DNA of 64,000 nucleotides from Oceanitalea stevensii. GTDB lineage: Bacteria > Actinomycetota > Actinomycetes > Actinomycetales > Actinomycetaceae. The notes under the pieces are model-generated. The model did not search any database. It was not told the origin of the DNA and saw only the letters and a program-made list of their open reading frames with translations. The stretch lies in NCBI RefSeq assembly GCF_014837105.1, contig NZ_JACSPO010000001.1, positions 1,183,662-1,247,661 on the forward strand, read 5' to 3'. The first letter of the stretch is position 1, and the number at the start of each line of letters is the position of its first letter. Position numbers and translations under genes: made by a program. This document shows positions 54,816 to 64,000 of the stretch, piece after piece.

Positions 54816-56329
54816 TGCGCTCCAGCGATCGTCAGGGACCCCGGGTGCCGGGGCGGGAGGACCTGGTAGTCACGCCGCTCGGCCGAGCCCTCGGCGTCCT
54901 CGACGGGCACGGGGTACTCGCCGGTGAAGCAGGCGGTGCACAGCCGCGTGCGGGGCACGGCGGTGGCCTCGATCATCCCGTCGGTGGAGATGTACCCGAG
55001 GCTGTCGGCGCCGAGGGAGGCACGGATCTCCTCGATGCTCATGCCGTTGGCGATGAGCTCGGCCCGCGTGGCGAAGTCGATGCCGTAGAAGCACGGCCAC
55101 TTCACCGGCGGGGAGGAGATGCGGACGTGGATCTCCGCGGCACCGGCCTCGCGCAGCATGCGGACGAGGGCGCGCTGGGTGTTGCCGCGGACGATGGAGT
55201 CGTCGACGACGACGAGCCGCTTGCCGGCGATGACCTCGCGCAGCGGGTTGAGCTTGAGCTTGATGCCGAGCTGGCGGATCGTGTCGGTCGGCTGGATGAA
55301 GGTACGCCCGACGTAGGCGTTCTTCACCAGCCCCTGCGCGAAGGGGATCCCGGACTCCTGGGCGTACCCGATCGCGGCGGGCGTCCCGGAGTCGGGCGTG
55401 GGGATGACGAGGTCGGCCTCGACGGGGTGCTCGCGGGCCAGCACGCGGCCCATCTCGCTGCGCGCCGCGTTGACCGAGCGGCCGGCGATCTGCGTGTCCG
55501 GCCGGGCGAGGTAGACGTACTCGAAGACGCAGCCGCGCGGGCTCGGCTTGGCGAAGTGCTGCGAGCGCAGCCCGTCCTCGTCGACGACGACGAGCTCGCC
55601 CGGCTCGATCTCCCGGACGAAGGTGGCGCCGACGATGTCGAGGGCCGCGGTCTCCGAGGCGATGGCCCAGCCGCGCTGCAGCCGGCCGAGGACGAGGGGC
55701 CGGAAGCCGTGGGGGTCGCGGGCGGCGTAGAGGGAGTGCTCGTCCATGAAGACGAGCGAGAAGGCGCCCTCGAGGAGCGGCAGCACGCTCATCGCCGTCG
55801 CCTCGAGGGACCCGGTGCCCTCACCGGCGGTCCCGGACAGCAGGGCGGTGATGACGGCGGTGTCGGTGGAGCTGCCCCGCCCGAGCTCGCCGGACAGGTC
55901 CGTGCCCGACTGCTCGCGCACGAGCTCCATGAGCCGGCGCGTGTTGGTGAGGTTGCCGTTGTGGCCGAGGGCGACCGTGCCGCTGCCCGCCGGGCCGAGG
56001 GTGGGCTGGGCGTTCTCCCACGCGCTGGCCCCCGTCGTCGCGTAGCGCACGTGCCCGACGGCGATGTGTCCCTGCAGCGCGGACAGCGTCTGGTCGTCGA
56101 AGACCTGGGACACGAGGCCCATGTCCTTGTAGACGAGGAGCTGCTCGCCGTTGCTCGTCGCGATGCCGGCCGACTCCTGGCCGCGGTGCTGCAGGGCGTA
56201 GATGCCGAAGTACGTGAGGCGCGAGACCTCCTCACCGGGCGCCCAGACACCGAAGACCCCGCACTCGTCCTGGGGAGGGGCCTCTCCCGGGAGCAGGTCG
56301 TGACTCAGCCGTCCGTCTCCGCGTCGCAC
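54812..56329 (-). CDS. purF: amidophosphoribosyltransferase
   Basis: The 505-residue enzyme commits PRPP to purine synthesis. The catalytic glutaminase Cys23 follows a short propeptide (PPQDECGVFGVWAPGEE), the PRPP site is VVVDDSIVRGNT, and four cysteines for a B. subtilis-type 4Fe-4S cluster are present (GCVFEYVY, PCFYGIDF, LCTACF). I chose GTG 56329 because VRRGDGRLSHDL matches the actinobacterial start; a GTG 33 bases upstream is the alternative. Confidence 0.96.
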   Translation of the reverse strand: MRRGDGRLSHDLLPGEAPPQDECGVFGVWAPGEEVSRLTYFGIYALQHRGQESAGIATSNGEQLLVYKDMGLVSQVFDDQTLSALQGHIAVGHVRYATTGASAWENAQPTLGPAGSGTVALGHNGNLTNTRRLMELVREQSGTDLSGELGRGSSTDTAVITALLSGTAGEGTGSLEATAMSVLPLLEGAFSLVFMDEHSLYAARDPHGFRPLVLGRLQRGWAIASETAALDIVGATFVREIEPGELVVVDEDGLRSQHFAKPSPRGCVFEYVYLARPDTQIAGRSVNAARSEMGRVLAREHPVEADLVIPTPDSGTPAAIGYAQESGIPFAQGLVKNAYVGRTFIQPTDTIRQLGIKLKLNPLREVIAGKRLVVVDDSIVRGNTQRALVRMLREAGAAEIHVRISSPPVKWPCFYGIDFATRAELIANGMSIEEIRASLGADSLGYISTDGMIEATAVPRTRLCTACFTGEYPVPVEDAEGSAERRDYQVLPPRHPGSLTIAGAQ

Positions 56330-56371
56330 GGGTGCATCGTCCCACACGCCGGCCGGTAGCACCGAGGGCTG

Positions 56372-57814
56372 TCAGACAGGTGAGAAGCGCACCGTCCGCC
56401 CGGGGACGTCCACCTCGTCCAGCCGCACGGTCACCTGCTCGCCGAGCGGCAGCTCCGTCGCCCGGACGGACGCCTCCACGGCGGGCTCGGCGATGACGAC
56501 CGTGCCGCGCACGCCGGCGTCGTCCTCGTCGACCTCGACGACGACGCCACGGAACTCCTCCCCCACCCTCCCCTCGAGGACGAGGGCCTCGACGGCGTCG
56601 ACGGCGCCGCGCTCGTAGCGCCCGGCCCGCTGGGTGGCGCGGGCCATGACGCGGGGCAGCTCGGGCAGCGCGTCGTGCACCCACCCGGGCACGGGCTCCC
56701 CGGCGCAGACGGCGCGGCAGACCTCGAGGCCGGCGCGGTCGACGAGGCGGCGCAGCGGCGCGGTGACGTGCGCGTAGTGGGCGGCGATGGCGGCGTGCCG
56801 GGTGTCTCCGTCGTCGTCCTGGCCGAGCACGGCATAGCCGGCGCCGCGGAAGAGGGTGGTCGCCTCGGTGAGGAAGGCGGCGTGGGCGGGGACGGCGGAG
56901 TCGAGGGTGGGGAGGAGGTCCTGGTAGGAGACGTCCTCGGGCCATGGGATGCCGAGGCCGCGGGCGGTGCGGCGCAGGCGGGCGAGGTCGCGCGGGTCGG
57001 CCGGCGGCAGGGTCCGCAGGATGCCCACGCCGGCGCCGCGCATGAGCTCGGCGGCGCAGATGCCGGTGAGGAGGGAGATCTGGGCGTTCCACTCCTCGAC
57101 GGGCAGGGTGGCGCGGAAGGCGAGGGTGTAGCCGCCGTCGCGCGTCACGACCTCCTGCTCGGGGATCTCGAGGGAGACGCCGCCGCGTGCCCGCTCCTGC
57201 GCGAGGCGCAGCTCGCCGACCCGGCGCAGCAGCCCGGGCAGGGTCGGCGGGACGGCGGGGTCGCTGCCGCCGTCGACGACGTCCTGGACCTGGCCGTAGG
57301 TGAGCTGCGCGCGGCTGCGGACCAGGGCCCGTCGGACTGAGGCCTCGCGGACCGCGCCGTCGGCGCCGAGCGCGATGCGCCACAGGTAGGCGGGACGGTC
57401 CTGGTCGGGCAGGAGGCTGGCGGCGCCGGCGCTGAGGACCTCGGGGTGCAGGGGCGTGGAGCCGGTGGGGCCGTAGACGGTGACGCCCCGCTCGTGGACG
57501 GCGGCGTCGAGGGCGCCGCCGGGCGTGACGAAGGAGGCGACGTCGGCGATGGCGTAGTGGACGAGGAAACCCTCGCCGTCCTCCTCGAGGTGGACGGCCT
57601 GGTCGAGGTCGCGGGAGCCGGGCGGGTCGACGGTGACGAGGGGCAGGTCGCGCGCGTCCGGGAGGGCGGGCAGCGGGCGCCGGGCGGCCTCCTGCGCCTC
57701 GGCCAGCGCCGCGGCCGGGAGGTCGACGGGGATGCCGAGCTCGGCGCGGAGCTGGTCGAGGGACTGCGCGACGCGCGCAGGCGGGGCCGGCAGGTGGAGC
57801 TGGCGGGTGGGCAC
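56372..57814 (-). CDS. RNB-domain ribonuclease (RNase II family) with divergent active site
   Basis: The 480-residue protein has the RNB catalytic domain but no clear cold shock domains in front; only a short C-terminal barrel (VVIAEPAVEASVRA) follows. The active-site loop reads VDPPGSRDLDQAVHL, giving Asp63, Asp69 and Asp71 but Gln72 where RNase II has a fourth Asp. The catalytic region also has GSTPLHPEVLS and TQRAGRYERG. It should be a 3'-5' exonuclease acting on single-stranded RNA. GTG 57814 is my choice (MPTRQLHL); the GTG at 57835 is possible. Confidence 0.87.
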   Translation of the reverse strand: MPTRQLHLPAPPARVAQSLDQLRAELGIPVDLPAAALAEAQEAARRPLPALPDARDLPLVTVDPPGSRDLDQAVHLEEDGEGFLVHYAIADVASFVTPGGALDAAVHERGVTVYGPTGSTPLHPEVLSAGAASLLPDQDRPAYLWRIALGADGAVREASVRRALVRSRAQLTYGQVQDVVDGGSDPAVPPTLPGLLRRVGELRLAQERARGGVSLEIPEQEVVTRDGGYTLAFRATLPVEEWNAQISLLTGICAAELMRGAGVGILRTLPPADPRDLARLRRTARGLGIPWPEDVSYQDLLPTLDSAVPAHAAFLTEATTLFRGAGYAVLGQDDDGDTRHAAIAAHYAHVTAPLRRLVDRAGLEVCRAVCAGEPVPGWVHDALPELPRVMARATQRAGRYERGAVDAVEALVLEGRVGEEFRGVVVEVDEDDAGVRGTVVIAEPAVEASVRATELPLGEQVTVRLDEVDVPGRTVRFSPV

Positions 57815-57821
57815 GCCGCGC

Positions 57822-58235
57822 TCAGTCCCGGCCACGGCGGCGCAGGGACCTGCGGTCGGCGACGAGCGCCCAGGTGAGGCCCGCGAAGACGCCGACGGTA
57901 CCGGTCGCCAGGAGCAGGAGGAGGAACAGCGTGCCGCGCGGGAGGTTGTCCGCGCCCACCGGGAGGACGGTGAGGACCAGCGCGACGACGACGCCGAGGA
58001 GGAGGCCGAGGAAACCGAACCGCCCGTAGCGGGGGGCGCGCCGCACCCGGCTCGGGTCGGCGACGTCGACCGCCCGGGCGACGGGGGCGTCCTCGGCGGA
58101 TGCGGCGGCGTCGGGCGCGGTGTCGGCCGCGGGTGCGGCGGCGTCCGCGGGTGCGGCGTCCGTGGGAGGCGCGACGTCGGCGGGAGGTGCGGCGGGGTCG
58201 GGGGACGCGGCGGGGGCGGGCTCGGGCGTGCTCAC
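57822..58235 (-). CDS. two-segment membrane protein with Ala/Pro-rich N-terminus
   Basis: The 137-residue protein has a 55-residue Ala/Pro/Asp-rich cytoplasmic part, then RRAPRYGRFGFLGLLLG and two hydrophobic segments, and a basic end. I do not recognise the family. It immediately precedes the RNase II-like gene, separated by seven bases if that gene starts at 57814, so they may be co-transcribed. Confidence 0.65.
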   Translation of the reverse strand: MSTPEPAPAASPDPAAPPADVAPPTDAAPADAAAPAADTAPDAAASAEDAPVARAVDVADPSRVRRAPRYGRFGFLGLLLGVVVALVLTVLPVGADNLPRGTLFLLLLLATGTVGVFAGLTWALVADRRSLRRRGRD

Positions 58236-58278
58236 GCGGTCAAACGTACCCCGCGGCCCGCGCGTGCTCTCGCCCGCG

Positions 58279-58653
58279 CTACCGGGTGATGAGCGGGAGC
58301 ACGCCGGAGAGGTCGGCGCGGATGCCGGAGGCCGTCACCGCGCCGGACCTGCGGGCCTCGTCCCAGGAGAGGCGGCCGGTCGCCATGCGCAGCCACGTCT
58401 GCATGTCGGTCTCCACGACGTTGGGCGGGGTGCCCCGGGTGTGCCGCGGTCCGGCGATGGCCTGGACGGCCGCGGCGGGCGGCACCCGCACCTCGACGGA
58501 GTTGCCGGGCGAGCCCACCGCGAGCTCCTCGAGGGTGAAGCGGACCGCCGTGCGGACGACGGCGGCCGGCACCTGATCCCCGGCGTCCTCGGCGGCGCGC
58601 CACTGCCGCAGTGCCGCCATGCCCTCGCCGGGGTCGATGCGTCGTCGTGCCAC
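58279..58653 (-). CDS. sterol carrier family (SCP2-like) protein
   Basis: The 124-residue protein has the actinobacterial SCP-like domain layout: VRFTLEELAVGSPGNSVEVRVPP, QAIAGPRHTRGTPPNVVETD and TWLRMATGRLSWDEA. Such proteins bind lipids or act as accessory domains. A homologue sits next to purF in M. tuberculosis (Rv0807). The GTG start at 58653 is used. Confidence 0.85.
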   Translation of the reverse strand: MARRRIDPGEGMAALRQWRAAEDAGDQVPAAVVRTAVRFTLEELAVGSPGNSVEVRVPPAAAVQAIAGPRHTRGTPPNVVETDMQTWLRMATGRLSWDEARRSGAVTASGIRADLSGVLPLITR

Positions 58654-58673
58654 GGGGACACCGTAGCCGGGGA

Positions 58674-59390
58674 TCAGCGGCCGGCGAGCGCGGCCCGGAC
58701 TCCCTCGAGAACGTCCCGGTCGGTGACGTCGTACCCCGGGCGTCCGCCCCCCGGGCCGGAGGGGCCGCCGTCGGGGACGTGCCGCCGTGCCGAGAGATGG
58801 ATCGCGTCGACACCGGCGTCCACGAGCGCGGGCACGTCCTCGGGTCGCAGGCCGCCGCCCGCCATCACCTGCAGGCGCCCGCCGGCCGCCTCGACCATCC
58901 GGCGCAGGGTGGGGACGCCGTCGGCGACGGTCGGCGCACCACCGGAGGTGAGGACGCGCGTGAACCCGAGCCTGGCGAGGTCGTCGAGGGCGGCGGCCGG
59001 GTCGGGGAGCACGTCGACGCAGCGGTGGGCGGTCACCTCCAGGCCCTCGGCGGCGTACTGGAGCGCCTCGAGGGCGTGCCGGTCGAGCGTGTCCTTGGCC
59101 GTGAGGGCGCCAACGACGACGCCCGCGGCTCCGGCGTCGACGAGGGCCTCGATGTCCCGCACCATGAGGGACACCTCGGTCGCCGAGTACCGGAAACCCC
59201 CGGGGCGGGGCCGGACGAGGACGTGCACGGGGACACCGGTGGCGACCACGGCCTCGACCATGGCGATGCTGGGCGTGAGCCCACCGACGTCGAGCGCCGA
59301 GCACAGCTCGACCCGGTCCGCGCCCGTGTCCCGGGCCAGCGCGGCCCCGCTCGCGTCCTGGACCGCGACCTCCAGCTGCAGCTCACCCAT
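58674..59390 (-). CDS. cutC: copper homeostasis protein CutC
   Basis: The 238-residue protein has a TIM-barrel fold with LEVAVQDASGAALARDTGADRVELCSALDVGGLTPS, the CutC signature, then RPRPGGFRYSATEV and LTSGGAPTVADG. CutC proteins are linked to copper tolerance, although the mechanism is uncertain. Length is normal. Confidence 0.94.
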   Translation of the reverse strand: MGELQLEVAVQDASGAALARDTGADRVELCSALDVGGLTPSIAMVEAVVATGVPVHVLVRPRPGGFRYSATEVSLMVRDIEALVDAGAAGVVVGALTAKDTLDRHALEALQYAAEGLEVTAHRCVDVLPDPAAALDDLARLGFTRVLTSGGAPTVADGVPTLRRMVEAAGGRLQVMAGGGLRPEDVPALVDAGVDAIHLSARRHVPDGGPSGPGGGRPGYDVTDRDVLEGVRAALAGR

Positions 59391-59459
59391 GCGTCAACGA
59401 TCCCGCATGCGGCGGGCCGGCGCCGCACGCGCCGGCGTGACGGCGGCCTCAGCGCGGGC

Positions 59460-59879
59460 TCACGCCCCGGCCGGCTCGACGCGGAGCGTGGCGGCGCGGG
59501 CCTCCTCGCTGCGCGTGGGGTCGATCGAGGAGCGCGGCGCGTGCGCGTACTTGCGCTCGAGCTCCTCGTCGACGCGGTCCTGGACGGGGTCGTCCGCGGG
59601 GACGTGGGTGACGTGGACCGTCTCGCGCGGGAGGTCCAGCGCCGCGTCCCGGTCGCGCTCCGCGACGGCGCCGTCGCCCAGGGCGATCGCCACCGGGCGG
59701 CCGGACAGCGCGTGCCGGTACCACCACGAGCCGGCGCCGTAGGCCGACCGCAGGTACGGCACGCCGTCGACGACCATCGCCCAGATCGGCGTCGCGACCG
59801 GCTGACCGCCGGCCCTCGTCGTCACCACGGCCACGACCTCGGTGCGGTCGAGGTGGTCCCTCACGTCCTCGAAGCTCAT
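59460..59879 (-). CDS. DUF2255/PPOX-like flavin-reductase-fold protein
   Basis: The 139-residue protein has GGQPVATPIWAMVVDGVPYLRSAYGAGSWWYR, typical of DUF2255 members of the PNPOx-like fold. The catalytic role is unknown; some family members use F420 or flavin. It lies downstream of gdhA on the same strand, behind a strong hairpin. Confidence 0.8.
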   Translation of the reverse strand: MSFEDVRDHLDRTEVVAVVTTRAGGQPVATPIWAMVVDGVPYLRSAYGAGSWWYRHALSGRPVAIALGDGAVAERDRDAALDLPRETVHVTHVPADDPVQDRVDEELERKYAHAPRSSIDPTRSEEARAATLRVEPAGA

Positions 59880-59884
59880 GACAG

Positions 59885-59925
59885 ACCGAACCGCGGGAAC
59901 CCCGAAGGTGTTCCCGCGGCTCGGT
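59885..59925 (-). terminator. terminator of gdhA
   Basis: Sixteen-nt arms with one mismatch (ACCGAACCGCGGGAAC and GTTCCCGCGGCTCGGT) around a nine-base loop lie 11 bp after the gdhA stop. Confidence 0.8.
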
Positions 59926-59935
59926 GAGGGCTGGG

Positions 59936-63650
<3,715 letters not shown>

Positions 63651-63853
63651 CGGTGCCCCGTAATAGGACGGTAAAGGCATGCACGGCGGACAATCTACAG
63701 CCCCTCCGGCTGCGCGGCGCAGGTGGCCACCTGGCGGACCTGCCGGCTGGGCGTGAGGCCGCGGTGCTCCACAGGGCCGGGCCGGGGCGGCGGCGTCCAC
63801 AGCTCGAGGGGCACCTTTCGGCGCCATGTCGGAGAAATGTCGGTGGTGGCACC

Positions 63854-63859
63854 TAGCCT
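63854..63859 (+). promoter_or_regulatory. -10 element of a leaderless transcript
   Basis: TAGCCT lies six bases before the ATG of the last, incomplete gene. This is the actinobacterial leaderless layout; the GGAG between them is too close to act as a ribosome site. A direct ATGTCGG repeat with 11-bp spacing lies upstream at 63826-63843. Confidence 0.5.
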
Positions 63860-63865
63860 GGAGTC

Positions 63866-64000
63866 ATGTCCAGCACCGACCCGACCGGCCCAGGCGCACC
63901 GCCCGCGGTGGCGCTGAGCGCGGCGGATCTCGGCGCGATGAGACGGCTGCTCGGGCGGCTGGACCCTGGGCTGTGCGTCCCGGAGGAGGCCGACGGCCGG
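63866..64000 (+). CDS. start of an unidentified gene (partial)
   Basis: Forty-five codons are open to the window edge, beginning MSSTDPTGPGAPP and continuing with a helical LSAADLGAMRRLLGRLDPG. Too little is present to name a family. It is divergent from purL. Confidence 0.55.
   Translation, partial: MSSTDPTGPGAPPAVALSAADLGAMRRLLGRLDPGLCVPEEADGR

Overview
The window is a stretch of a very GC-rich actinobacterial chromosome. Supporting lineage evidence is a bldC gene, the mycothiol gene mshD, a mycothiol-dependent isomerase-type gene, many GTG starts, leaderless promoters and the actinobacterial families DUF3073, DUF2516 and DUF3618. The gene order recalls a Micrococcales-type genome, but I cannot name a genus. 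No rRNA, insertion sequence, prophage, integrase or CRISPR array is visible. Coding density is high, most genes are on the minus strand, and operon neighbours often overlap by TGATG, ATGA or GTGA.

Left part (1-20 kb): a minus-strand run carries pyruvate phosphate dikinase, a maleylpyruvate-isomerase-like protein, prpD-prpB-prpC of the methylcitrate cycle, and a YdiJ-like FAD/Fe-S oxidase cut by the window edge. It is followed by an ECF sigma gene and its probable membrane partner split by a NUDIX gene, CsbD and CspA stress genes, clpC, a macro-domain gene, dtd-DUF2516, a FUSC membrane protein, ygfZ and a nitrobindin-like gene whose usual heme ligand is a tyrosine.

Middle part (20-36 kb): a GlnR-like orphan regulator and a septum-formation-type lipoprotein precede the pstSCAB phosphate operon, which has a clear PHO box. 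Next comes a DUF4397 surface protein - sortase - ECF sigma - anti-sigma cluster with a candidate SigK-like promoter. It is followed by an operon of an unknown protein, mshD, ppk1 (with a 7 x 15 bp tandem repeat) and mutT1. A second copy of the unknown protein lies nearby, with a GerW-like gene between the two. A cysteine-free HesB-like protein and tRNA-Lys close the segment.

Right part (36-64 kb): a DEAD-box helicase, a DUF2207 protein, several repair and detoxification enzymes (EEP hydrolase, msrB, surE), and an XRE regulator whose leaderless promoter is overlaid by TTGACA-type half-sites at exact 23-bp spacing. A CDF exporter, a zincin-like protein and a tRNA-Glu/Asp/Phe cluster follow. A 1687-residue secreted nuclease/5'-nucleotidase has four 11-nt PHO-like units directly upstream of its promoter. 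Then come holin-X/DUF3618, bldC, DUF3073, purM-purF, an RNase II-like protein, cutC, gdhA and purL.

The most coherent theme is phosphate economy: PhoP-type sites precede both pstS and the secreted nuclease/nucleotidase, with ppk1 also in the window. The purL...purF-purM-DUF3073...GlnR-mshD-pst gene content resembles the Rv0803-Rv0820 neighbourhood of Mycobacterium tuberculosis as I remember it. No wholly new system is evident; the best leads are the two regulatory arrays, the sortase/sigma cluster, and the paralogous pair of unknown proteins.
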